NCBI RefSeq assembly: GCF_910596095.1
Contig: NC_056544.1
Span: 12,633,155 to 12,697,154 of the forward strand
Direction of reading: 5' to 3'
DNA: 64,000 nt
From: Thunnus maccoyii
Taxonomy: Eukaryota; Chordata; Actinopteri; Scombriformes; Scombridae
Positions within the stretch are counted from its first letter, which is position 1, and the number at the start of each line of letters is the position of its first letter. The translations under genes were made by a program, and so were the position numbers. A model generated the notes under the pieces. It worked only from the letters and a program-made list of their open reading frames with translations. It did not search any database and had not been told where the DNA came from. Positions 40,216 through 50,975 of the stretch are shown here, piece after piece.

Positions 40216-40483
40216 AATAAAAGAAGTGTGCAAAAGTTTACAAAAGTCCAAGCTATTCTTTTACAACCCAGCATAGAAGGAGCACTTTTTTTAGTTTTTG
40301 AATTCACTTTAGGGCATCTTCCATGATCTTACAGGATGAAGGAAATATTTACATTGGAAATCATCAGATTTACTCTCCTTTAAATTAAAATAATTTAAAT
40401 AGAACAGTTATGCTCATTTAGTGATGAAACTGATTTTTAGGGGCCTTCCCTCAACAACTTTGTGGTTGATTTCAGATCTTAAA

Positions 40484-40838
40484 GCAGCAACAATTAGTTG
40501 ACTAGTCTATTGACAGAAATTAATCTCCAAATGATCAATTAATCATTTTGAGTCATTTTTTTAAGAAAAAAAAAATACAAAAATTATCCTGTTCAAACTT
40601 CTTAAATGTGACTAGTATGGTTTCTTTAGTCTTCTATGAACATAAAGTGAATATCTTTGGGTTGTGGGCTGTTGCTCAGGACAAAACCAGACATTTATGG
40701 TTGCACCTTGGCCTTTGGGAAACAGCGATTGACATTTTTCACCATTTAATGACATTTTATAGACCAAACAACTAATCGATTAATTGAGAAAATAATCGAT
40801 AGATTAATGAATAATGAAAATAATAGTTAGTTGCAGCC
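40484..40838 (+). mobile_element. 'AACTAA(T/C)' MITE, well preserved copy
   Basis: The left end AGCAGCAACAATTAGTTGAC and right end TAATAGTTAGTTGCAGCCC are inverted relatives. The inner right part contains CTAATCGATTAATTGAGAAAATAATCGAT and the middle contains ATCTTTGGGTTGTGGGCTGTTG. It is the best local reference for judging the interrupted copy at 23040-23615. Confidence 0.75.
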
Positions 40839-40889
40839 CATGTTGATTTAATTTTATGTTAAAAGTGTATGAGGTAATTTCTGTTGTAT

Positions 40890-42082
40890 TTGATAAGATG
40901 TTTCACATATTTGTATGTATACATGTATGCTCTGTGCAGCTTGAGACGGCTTGTTGCAAATATACACTAGGTGAGTATTTTCAGTGGAGCGGATGGTGAG
41001 CCGCTTCTGGGACACCTCTGAAGCGCACTGCTGGGAGTCTGGTGGGATCATGAGCATTGACTAGTCCTTAAAAAAACTGCTTTTGTGGACAAAAAAACTG
41101 CTTTTGTGGACAAAATAATAGAAACACTCTTGGATTGCACATGTTGCAGCAGGTGGTTATATTGTAGGCTATCCACCACATATAACTGCTTTTTTCAGTT
41201 TAAAATATAATTTTCATATAGGCCTACCTCTGGTTATTACAACAGATTAAAAAATTCAAACGTCTACTCCAGTCATAAGACCTCATGCAGGACAGAAAAC
41301 ACCCACTATACACCATTAGGTAACTTAAGCCCATCAGTGTCTCACTGCTGTGCAAAAAAACCCTTATTTTTGGCATTCGAAAAATGGCCCAGTTTCCATT
41401 AAATAAGTAAATAAATAAATGTAATTTTTACTGCACTTTTCATTTGCAGATTCCATATTTTTCCCAAAATTTTTGATGACAGATTTGTAAAATATGATGC
41501 CCTTAAACATACAAACATAATAGCAAACTAAAATAAGATTGTAAGTGTTTAAATGCCCATGTTTTATTTTTCAGTGGAACTTTTTTCAGTGCTTATACTT
41601 GTTTCATTGCCAATACAACTTTTACCAATACAAGTGTTTCAGTGTCAATGTTTCCTTTTTCAGTTCAGTTTTTTTTCAATGCCAAAATTTATTTTCAATG
41701 CCAAATTTTTCACATTTTTGTTTACTTATTTATTCTTTTATTTATTCCTCTTCATATTTCCACATTTATTTTCTTATTCTTTTACAGATTTATTCTTTTT
41801 TACTGCATTCTCAAATGAAGAGACGGAGCTCAAAAAAACAAATGTGATCAATCTGTTCTGTTGGTCTTGTACGTGTGCACTGGGCAAAGGCTTCTCTTTT
41901 CCACCTGCACATTTTAAGGACTAGTCAATGCTCATGATCCCACCAGACTCCCAGCAGTGTCCCAGCAGCGGCTCACCATCCGCTCCACTGAAAATACTCA
42001 CCTAGTGTATATTTGCAACAAGCCGTGTCAAGCTGCACAGAGCATACATGGATGTATAATAAATATGTGAAACATCTTATCA
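40890..42082. repeat. Long inverted repeat: ~170-180 bp arms around an ~840 bp loop
   Basis: The left arm (about 40890-41073) runs from TGATAAGATGTTTCACATAT through TGAGTATTTTCAGTGGAGCG to GAGCATTGACTAGTCCTTAA. The right arm (about 41912-42082) contains these blocks as reverse complements in reverse order. Small gaps distinguish the arms. The loop has a 21-bp tandem duplication (about 41073-41115) and a T-rich stretch with recurring TTTCARTG motifs (about 41570-41710). No transposase frame was recognised. Confidence 0.8.
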
Positions 42083-43013
42083 GAGCTGCATTCTCTGACA
42101 TGCTGCAGCTCATCAGTAAAACACAGCACAGGTCTCTTGTGAAGAAGCAAGCACACACCCAATCAGCCGGTTGTGGTAATACTTGTGGATAAAAACACAA
42201 GAAACAGCAGATACTAGCAGATACAGTAACTGTTACAACAAGGCAATTAAAAGAGAAACAAGTTCAGCTATGTGCTACTCTGTGAGTGGAAATAGTCACA
42301 CTTCGGTTAGTTTGTGGTTAGGATGAGACAAATCGACATGTTTCCTGTCACTGCTTATGCAACAGAATAGGTCAGAGAGCTCCTCTCTCATCTCCACCAC
42401 GCACTCTGTAGGGGAGACCAGGGAGAGTTGTAAGACTTTTTGCGATTTTCCCAATAAATCAAAAACCATTGGAACTGGAACAGTCCATTTGTTATATTAT
42501 AAACTGCAATGTGTCAACTACTGAAACAATGTATTTAAGTGGTTTTATGAAATATGTACAGGTTGCAAAATTGATTTACATACAGTCACTCCACTGTTAC
42601 AACTGTGGTTGGATGGTTGTAACAAGGCGTTACAACCGTCCTGGTGATACCAGCCATGTTTTCACCTCATGTGAACTAGCTTGACTGCTAGTTTGATACA
42701 TGTAAGCCATTTCTATTTTTAGCTTACAAAACAGTGATTCTAATAATACTTGTTTTGATACCTAGACATTTGATCACGGGACAGTATCCAAAAAATACAT
42801 CTGATAGAAAAGTTAAATTTTTACCTCACTTTTGCTGGTTACTTTTTCTGGGAGTTTCAAATGTGGCTCCTTTTTTGTAAGCAAGAAGACAATCTAACTG
42901 AGCATGTGTAGAGTAAGTATAATCACTGTAGCTTGTTCCTGACTGGAAGAATTCAAGGTGTTACAACCGTCCCATGTTACAACTGTCTCCCCTAAATCTC
43001 TCATTGTGTGCTT
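42061..43013 (+). repeat. Direct duplication, copy 1 (interrupted)
   Basis: AAATATGTGAAACATCTTAT through the block around 42400, resuming at AATCTCTCATTGTGTGCTT (42995-43013), matches 44143-44506 in the same orientation. Identity is high over the first ~150 bp and lower after that. The break in the match is exactly the 582-bp element at 42411-42992. Confidence 0.8.
42411..42992. mobile_element. TA-flanked DNA element with GGGGAGAC ends
   Basis: It starts GGGGAGACCAGGGAGAGTTG and ends ATGTTACAACTGTCTCCCC, so the outer 8 bp are perfect inverted repeats. It is flanked by TA on both sides and absent from the paralogous site at about 44487. The interior repeats a TTACAACYGTCC motif several times (about 42595-42640 and 42960-42990). 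TA duplication points to a Tc1/mariner-like or related mechanism. No transposase frame is seen. Confidence 0.7.
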
Positions 43014-44142
43014 ATAATACATTCATGAGAGCAGATCATGGATGTATTATAAAAGCTCTTATTATGAATCCATGGAGCACATCTACATGGGCAGGAAGTC
43101 AGACACAGGAATGGTATAGAGCATCCAGTCTATTTTCAAAATAAAACACCTGTGCAGCCTGCCGATCGTATATCAATAAAAAACACGAGTAAAACAGACA
43201 AATAAAGAAATCATTTAACTACGTAGCCTACTTAACCAGGGTGGAAACACAAAAATCAATGAGCAAGAAGAGTTCAGTTGCGCTGCTATATTAATTACGG
43301 TAGCCTAAAATGCGTTGTTAAGCTTTGACTCCAGGCTGCCGTAATTACCGCAGTAGCAGTACAAATGAATTTAAAAGGCGGCTGGCTTGAACACGGTTTT
43401 GGAAACAGCGACTCACTTGACCGCGGTCAAAGCGCTCAGCTTCTGAAACGCTCTGATGGGGACGCCGTGCGTAGGAGGACTGAACAAAACCGCGTCGCAG
43501 CCGTTCCCAGCATCATAAAGGCGTAAAAAAAAAGTTGCAGCCGTCATTATACGTTCAGCCTTCAAGGAAAACGTAGGCTAGCGCGAAATCAGTTTGACAT
43601 CTCACCCACGCGTTTGCAAACTAATCGTGCGGGTTTGATTTTTTTTTACACTTTTCATGTGTATATTAATATTATGAGTTAGTCCGACTACCCACCTGTT
43701 TGTGAATGAGGAGTTAGTTGTTTATAAATAACGTTTAAACAGGCGTTTGGACTATTTTTAAATGGAAGCTTCAGCGGTCTTGGGCGTGTCAGTGCGCAGG
43801 TAAGTGATTACCGTTGATAGCGATGTTTGTTGTCGGTAAACCTGCTTGAGCTAATGATTGACTGCCTTTTAAGCGGTTTTGGCTTAATTCGATTGCTCAA
43901 AATCACTTTAAATAACAAAATATACTCATAATAAATTAAAACAATGCACAAGCCTACTCTTAAATTGGTCTGAGCTGCATCTGTAACTCAAAAAACTGAT
44001 TTCAGACGGACGCACTCTTGCAGGTCCGCTTTACTCTTGCTTGGGAGACATTTAACGCTTCAATGTGAATGCTAAGGTGGAGTGTGTGTGTATGTTTGTG
44101 CGCAAGTGGCTGTTGAGTGAAGCCGTCTTCGGCCCCAGGGCC

Positions 44143-44506
44143 AAATATGTGAAACATCTTATCAGAGCTGCATTCTCTGACATGCCGCAGCTCATCAGTA
44201 AAACACAGCACACATCTCTTGTGAAAGAAGCAGGCACACACCCAATCAGCAGGTTGTAGTAATACTAGTGGACAAAAACACAAGAAACAGCAGCTGTTAC
44301 CTTTATAACAAGGTCATTAAAGGAGAAGCCAGTCCAGGCAATGTGTTCAGTTGGCTAACACCAAGGTTAGTTTGTGGTTAGGATGAGTCAAACATACATG
44401 TTTCCTGTCAGTGTGTTGAAACTGCACATGCAAGTGTGGTTTTAAGAGCTCCTCTCTCATCTTCACTAGACGTTGGCACTCTCTGTGAATCTCTCATTGT
44501 GTGCTT
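44143..44506 (+). repeat. Direct duplication, copy 2 (uninterrupted)
   Basis: This copy matches 42061-42410 plus 42995-43013. It ends about 300 bp before the probable 5' UTR exon of sema4. On the plus strand it lies in an open frame at 44065-44259 with no recognised domain. Confidence 0.75.
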
Positions 44507-44812
44507 GTGTTTGGTGCTGCAGGAGAGCTGAGGTTGACATCCCTGCACCCTGCTGAATGCCTTTCATGGCCCTGCATTACCATCACTATGGCACTGACAG
44601 AATTACTGCCGTGCTGACTTTAGCTCACTCTGCCCTTTCTGGCCATTCTGCTACTTTTATGCTTTGTTTTTAAGCACTTCTTTAATGTTTCTCTTCACAT
44701 CTCATCTCTTCCTTTGTTTGGTGTTTTGCCATACATATTTAAAGCTTTTGGTCCGTCAGGTCTCACGTCTGGTGAATTGATTGTGATATCCATACAACCT
44801 TGTCTCTTTCAG

Positions 44813-45017
44813 CCCTCCTTGGCTTTGTTTCCCCGGTCTGTGCCATCCATCTCACCATGGACAGCCTGCTGAGTGGGGCCAGTAAAGGGGCCAGTGCCCT
44901 TCAGTCAGTACAGACCTCATCGCGTCATAGATCCCACTCCCTGCCTTTACCCCTGTATGACTGAATGTTATGGAAACAATAAAGCTTAAATTCCTCTTAG
45001 CCTCAAACAAAGGAGCC
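44813..45017 (+). promoter_or_regulatory. Probable 5' UTR exon of sema4 with an upstream ORF
   Basis: A good acceptor (TGTCTCTTTCAG) ends at 44812. The following sequence runs without a donor of note into the sema4 ATG at 45018. It contains a 35-codon ORF at 44857-44964 whose start lies in a perfect Kozak context, CACCATGG, and an AATAAA at 44978-44983. A plausible partner is a leader exon ending at the donor GCAG|GTAAGT after 43799. The leader splicing is inferred. Confidence 0.45.
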
Positions 45018-48000
45018 ATGCATCCGCTGCTGTTCCTCAGTGTCTTTTGGCTGCTGCCCCTGGCCTTGACGCTGGAAGAAGACTCACCATTGGACTCGGT
45101 CCCCCGCAGATCTGTGCTCTATCATAGTGAGTGTTGCTAGGTGTCTTTTGTAACTCTAGCTTGCAGTTTAACAACTGATTGTGGCTCTTATGTTTGAGTT
45201 TGGACAGACTCATTGCGAAACAGGGTTTAATCACTGATGATTACTGAATTAATCATGTATATACTGTCTCTAGGGGACAATGCTTACCTGTTTCATGAGG
45301 AGGGTGTGTTCAACTACTCCACCATGCTGCTCAGAGAAGACCTGGGTCTGCTTGTGCTGGGTGCCAGGGAGGCAGTGTATGCTCTGGACCTCAACAATAT
45401 CTCCAAGAAAGTTGCTTCGGTAATAACACTGTTGTTAACAATGCAGTTAATTCTGACCGTGCCTTGGAGCAGTGCTAATGGACTTTCTTATCAAGGTTTT
45501 CTTGGCCCAGGGTCAAGAAATTTTAAATAACGCATCATTCCAGGTTCCCAGCCCTGTGTGATAAAACACTCCCTATGACTAATCAGACCCTTGTCTGTGT
45601 GTTAATAACACTATTAAGGTACTAGCTGACTGACAGCTTCACAAAAAGACAGTTTGGTCACTCTACTATCTAACAGTCACTCAGCATAAAAAACATCCAG
45701 CTTTATTGAAAGTTTTTAATTTTTTAAGTTTTTGACTGATGTGCCTCCACTTAAGTTACACGTGTGCAGTTTTTCCATTACATGGTACTGGCTTGACTCA
45801 ACTCTCTCGCGTTGCATTTCTGGATTTTGTTTTCCATCACAGATCGTACCCCCTCAATGTAGGACGGGGTTTGCAGGGATGACCGTCTCTGATTGGTCAA
45901 ACACACAGAGCGCAGCTGCTTCAACTTGCGTACTGCTTCATTCATACAACAAAGAAGTACTCTTATATCGATTTAGGACCAGTTTAGGACAAGGGGAGGA
46001 CATTTCTCTTCTTTGCCTGAAACCTCAACAGAGGTGATACCAAAAAAGTAGGTACCAGATACCACCAGGTACTATCCACAACCTTTGCCTGATGGAAAAC
46101 CAAAAAAGATGAGTCCAGTTGAGCCGGTACCATGTAACGGCTTTATAGGACAAAGATATTTTTACCTGCTTCTCTACACTCCAATCCTCCTAACAACAGC
46201 TTTGTTGTGCTAATGAAGGGTGTAAAAGGTGTTGCATTTATCTATTTCTATAACTGAAAAAGTGTGTAACTAAAAATGTTTTCACTCGTTTAGGTAAAAT
46301 GGGAAGTGACACAAAAACAAAAAGAGGAGTGTGAAAACAAAGGGAAAGATCCTGAGGTGAGTCAATTTAAATATTAATAAATTGATTGCATACCTAGCAG
46401 ATGTAGTCATCACTTTTTTAAAATCCATTTACAGACAGAGTGCAAAAACTATATCAGAATCCTGCATAAGAAGATCGATGACAAGATGTATGTGTGTGGA
46501 ACCAATGCTTTTGATCCAGAGTGTGACATCATGGTGAGAGAAATTCAGAGTCAGAGCGCTCACTCTGTTAATATTCCATGCTGTATAAATTGATCAAAAT
46601 CATAAAAAAAACTCTAGGATTAAACAATGTGTTTGTGCAGTCATACAAAGATGGAAAGCTGACTCTTGAGAAGAAAAAAGAGGATGGGAAAGGAAAGTGT
46701 CCATTTGATCCTTTCCAGAGATACGCCTCCATCATGGTTGGTGAGTAACAATTGCACAACAGTATAAGACAATGGGGAAGAAGTTTAACACAGCCAAATG
46801 TTTACGTCTATATCTCTGTGCTCGCTGTTTTGCCAGATAACAGCCTGTACTCAGCCACTTCAATGAACTTCCTGGGCTCTGAACCTGTCCTGATGCGCAG
46901 CTTTCCTGAATCCTTACGCACTGAGTTCAAAATCTCCTGGCTTTATGGTAAGATGAGAGAAGATGCTACACTCATGCAATGTTTGTGTCATCTTGATGAT
47001 AGTAGCAGAGTCAAAGGTAATGTTTTTCCTTCTTTCTATGCCAGAGCCCAACTTTGTTTCCATGGTTCAGATGCCGGAGAGTAAGAATAGTGATCAGGGA
47101 GATGATGACAAGATTTACCTGTTCTTCAGTGAGGTAGCTGTGGAGTGTGACTGTTACAACAAACTGGTGGTGTCCCGCGTGGCCCGTGTCTGCGAGGTGA
47201 AAACAGTTTATCATCCTGGCACTTTTTCGCAGCTCTACTACGCGACAATAACATATAAATAGCACTTCCTCAGTTGCACTTATTCCACCCTTTCCGCTGC
47301 TTGATTGTGCATCCCGTTTGTCTCCATGTTTTTCCACTTGTATGTGCGACATTATGATGTCTTTACATTCTCACAGGGAGATCTTGGAGGTCAGAGGACC
47401 TTACAGAAGAAGTGGACATCCTTCCTGAAGGCCAGGATGGACTGTCCAGTGCTGGAGTCCCAGCTGCCATACATTATCCAGGACACGTACCGCTGGTGTG
47501 ACCCCCAGCAGCCCTGGAAGGACTGTTTGTTCTTTGCCATCTTCACGCCACAGTCGTACGTTTCATTTAAAAAACATGTTTGTGTCTGTGTTAGAAGGGG
47601 AATGCTTTCTTTCTCTTTAATGGTCTTTGTTACATCACTTAGCTCATAATTTCGTTGTGTGTGTATTTGTGTTTCAGGGAAACATCAGACCTGTCTGCAG
47701 TGTGTGTGTACCGCATGTCTGACATCAGCAGAGTGTTTGCGGAGGGCAATTACAAGACCCCAGTCACTGTAGAAACCTCTTTTGTTAAGTGGGTGATGTA
47801 TAGCGGAGTTGTCCCTGTCCCTCGGCCCGGAGCTGTGAGTTTGCCCACTATTTAGCTTGTGTGTGCATGTATTAGGAACAAAAGGAAATCTCAAAAGGCA
47901 ACTTTTTTACGAGTGGCCCAGCAGGAAGCTGATTCCTTTTGTACTCTAATCCCGTTGTTCTCCCTTTTCTCTTTCCTTCCCCTCTTCTCTTGCCAGTGTA

Positions 48001-49737
48001 TAGACAATGCAGCTCGTGAAAAGGGCGTAACCCGGTCTCTGGAGCTCCCAGACCCAACCCTTCAATTTATCAAAGATAGGCCCCTCATGGACCAGGTCAT
48101 CCAGCCAATAGGAGTGAAGCCTCTACTGGTGCGAAGGGGAGCTACATTTACACGCATCATAGTCAACCAAGTGCGGGCCACAGATGGCGCGAAGTACCAC
48201 GTGATGTTCATAGGCACAGGTGGTGTACCAGCCTAGGACACTTGGCTAGGGAATGTCATTGTTGCTGCTTTTTTTAACTTCACAACATATGTATCAGAAT
48301 CTAATCTAATCTGCTCAGTTTCTTTCTTTTTATACAAAAAGAGGAAGGCACCATTCTGAAAGCTGTGAACTACGATGGAGAAATGTTCATTATAGAGGAA
48401 GTAGAACTCTTCAAGACCCCAGGGCCGATCAAGATTCTGAAATTTTCCAACGTCACGGTAATTCAAAGCTTTCTTGTAGCCAAATTTATGGCTTTAAATG
48501 ACTGTCTTACATATTACAGTATCACTGTTTCGTACATATTACAGTATCACTGTCATGGCTGTGTGTTTGTGTGTGATGGATCCAATATGTACAGGGTCAG
48601 CTCTATGCAGGCTCAGACTACGGAGTAGTACAGATACCACTAGCCACCTGTGGGAGATCCGTATCCTGTATGGACTGTGTTCTAGCCAGGGACCCATACT
48701 GTGGCTGGGACAAAGTTGCTGGAAAATGTACTGCCCTTAATAATACACAAAGGTAGGCAGCTGTCCCAACATGTGGAGCAAGTTATGTTGACTGTCGGAC
48801 AAATCCAAACCAAATTTAAATGATTGTGTCTTCTGATTTAGTGAACTAATCCAAAGTGTGAAAGATGGAAATGCCACTCTCTGCCCAAGAGCTGGTGAGT
48901 TAATCCTTGTCCTAACCTTGTCATCAGTACATATTTTTTGTGACTAAATAAAAGCTGAACCACTAACCCTTACTGGGTAAACTTAAAAGAAAGAAAAGTA
49001 CCATAATTGAGGTCAATTGTAGGCTGTCAAAAATGAAATTGCACATGTGAAGGATCTCTGTTTTGCTTTCAGACCCTATGAAGCCTATGAATCAGTCCAT
49101 CTGGCCAGGCGGTAACCTGAAGCTCCGTTGCCCTTCACCTTCCAACTTGGCAAAGATCAGCTGGGAGCAGGATAACCGTCCTCTGCCCCCTTCAACTCGC
49201 CTTCAGTTTCTACGAGACGGACTGCTCATCCTCAACGCCTCAGACCCAGACAGCGGTCGGTATCGCTGCCTGTCTGTGGAGCACTCCAGAGTTGGCAAGT
49301 ACACAACCACTGTTGCTGAGTACTGGGTCAGCATAGCCCCAGGTTCTGGCAGGGATGGTCAGATATCTGTCCCCCAGCCTAGGAGGGAAGGCCCCTCTGT
49401 GGTTGGACTCCAGGCTGTAATCGGGCTGCTAGTGGTTTCTCTTGTTGCCCTTTTGGTCTGGAACTTTTACAAAGGCCACATACGTCTGCCCTGGAACTGC
49501 AGAAACAAGAATAGAGAGCAATCCCAGCAGTCCCATGAGCAGGAGGGTCTCAACTCCAATGTGATCTTCCAACGTGCACTGGTAGAGGACAAGCCACTGG
49601 TGTCTGGAACACACAACAGCAACCGTAATAACAACCACACCATTGGAGAGGTGGGATTCAGCGCCGCAGAGGGGGAGAATGCCCCAAAAGTTACCCTACC
49701 GTCTGTGCAGTGTATTGATGATGAGTCAGAAATTTGA
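45018..49737 (+). CDS. sema4e: Class 4 transmembrane semaphorin, 14 coding exons
   Basis: Exons are 45018-45126, 45274-45419, 46294-46356, 46435-46533, 46641-46740, 46837-46947, 47045-47196, 47377-47555, 47678-47834, 47997-48219, 48342-48457, 48595-48752, 48842-48894 and 49073-49737, giving 776 aa. Class 4 semaphorins are cell-surface ligands (plexin partners) in axon guidance and immune contacts. Visible parts: a signal peptide (about 1-18, [18 protein letters not shown]), a seven-bladed sema domain to about 480 ([34 protein letters not shown]), a PSI cysteine module (about 490-545), one Ig-like domain with Cys575 and Cys621, a transmembrane helix (about 665-687) and a cytoplasmic tail of about 90 residues ending ESEI, a class I PDZ-ligand form. 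The class 4 layout is certain. The choice of sema4e, a fish member without a mammalian counterpart, rests on the 19p13-like neighbourhood and is tentative. Confidence 0.9.
45773..46145 (+). mobile_element. MITE with 'TTACATGGTACYGGCT' ends in sema4 intron 2
   Basis: The left end TTCCATTACATGGTACTGGC is mirrored by the right end GCCGGTACCATGTAACGGC. Inner blocks such as ACCAGATACCACCAGGTACTATC are also typical of a MITE family abundant in fish. There is no coding content. Confidence 0.75.
48505..48555 (+). repeat. Short tandem duplication in sema4 intron 11
   Basis: TACATATTACAGTATCACTGT occurs twice in a row, separated by a few bases. It is a small local duplication. Confidence 0.8.
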
Positions 49738-50975
49738 ATGTGACCAGTGCATGATCATTCTCACGATGAGAATGTCCCAAACCATTTGTTTCCAGGCAGA
49801 GCTACTGGATTTATCAGTTCAACTGAGAGTTAAGATCTCAACTTATGGGGCATTTACAGTAAGTTTGAGTATAAAAACATTCCGAGAGGTTGAAGTTTGC
49901 TTTGAGAGACTATAAATTGTTGAGACTGACTTCACCAAAAGATCCTATAATTAATTTCTTTTTTTCCAAGTATGATGAGACTCTTGAATTCCTGCTTTAC
50001 ATTTTTGTCTTTTTTATTACAATGAATTTGAAAATGTGTTTTCAATGAAAGAATGTTTGCTACTAAATTTAGATTTATATTTTATAAAGATTGGTAGGAT
50101 TTTGACAGGGAATGTACAATGAAATTGAGCCATTTCATTTCTAACCACTATCAGCAAAGGGTTTAGTTCTCTTGTATTAAAAGTTTTCTACCAGGTCCTT
50201 GTGTTGTTCCAGTGTATCTACATACAGACACCAGGGTTTACTAGCTTACAGCAAGAATAGACTTGCCAGGAATGTGAACAGATGTGGATTTTACCTGCTG
50301 TTATGAATCATCATTGTAGATGATGAAACCTCTTTCTGAAGTCACCCTATGTTTTTATACATGTTATCTGTGTGGCTCTAGGGATGGCAGTCTGGGTTTG
50401 TCCACCGCTTTGGTCCAGACTGAATATCTTGATAACTATTGGTTGGATTACTGTGAAATTTGTACACACATTGGTGGTCCTCAGGTTATGAATTGTAACA
50501 ACTTAGAACTCCTGACATTTCATTTGGTGCCATCATGTGGTCAAAATGTTCGATTTATGACCAAATACCTGCAAAACACGACATTCCCATCAGCCTCAGC
50601 TGTACTTTGTGTTTTAGTGCTAATTATCAAATGTTTGCTAACACGCTAAACCAACGCAGTGAACATAGTAAACATTCATTTCTGTACTTCTACTTTCTTG
50701 TTAATATATTGTGTGCCCAAGACAGAAAACAAACTTCAGCAGAGAGTACAAAGGAGGAAAAAAATCTTTAATGTGTAATTTTCAGACTACATTACAAATT
50801 ACTTTTTCAGACAACAGTACAGAGTGATTTGTAGCTTCAACAAACTGCTTTTTGGTGTAAGAGCAGCAACAACAATACAACAAAGCACATTGACTGTACA
50901 GCCTCAATAATATACAGTCTATGTTAAAAACCCAGTGACTGGTGTCTTGGTCCATCTTGGTTGGTTTGGGGCCTC
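49738..50975. other. Convergent 3' UTRs of sema4 and cactin
   Basis: The sema4 stop (TGA at 49735-49737) and the cactin stop (minus strand, 50978-50976) face each other 1.2 kb apart. A plus-strand ATTAAA at 50176-50181 may end sema4 transcripts. A minus-strand ATTAAA (complement of 50767-50772) about 205 bp past the cactin stop may end cactin. If both are used the transcripts do not overlap. No other gene is seen. Confidence 0.5.

Larger units (their letters stand above)
40216..44812. other. Rearranged intergenic region between stap2 and sema4
   Basis: No coding gene is supported. The stretch contains a MITE (40484-40838), a long inverted repeat (40890-42082), a direct duplication (42061-43013 and 44143-44506) interrupted in its first copy by a TA-flanked element (42411-42992), and probable upstream sema4 promoter or leader sequence near 43740-43799. 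Between 43020 and 43740 I see GC-rich but otherwise featureless sequence, possibly a CpG-rich promoter area. Confidence 0.6.

Noticed and set aside
41545-41924. 123- and 100-codon frames rich in Phe, Ser and Gln
   Set aside because: They translate a T-rich block of recurring TTTCARTG in the loop of the inverted repeat; low-complexity DNA.
44065-44259. 64-codon frame over the start of duplication copy 2
   Set aside because: The corresponding frame in copy 1 is not kept beyond the shared block and no domain is recognisable, so it is treated as non-coding duplicated DNA.
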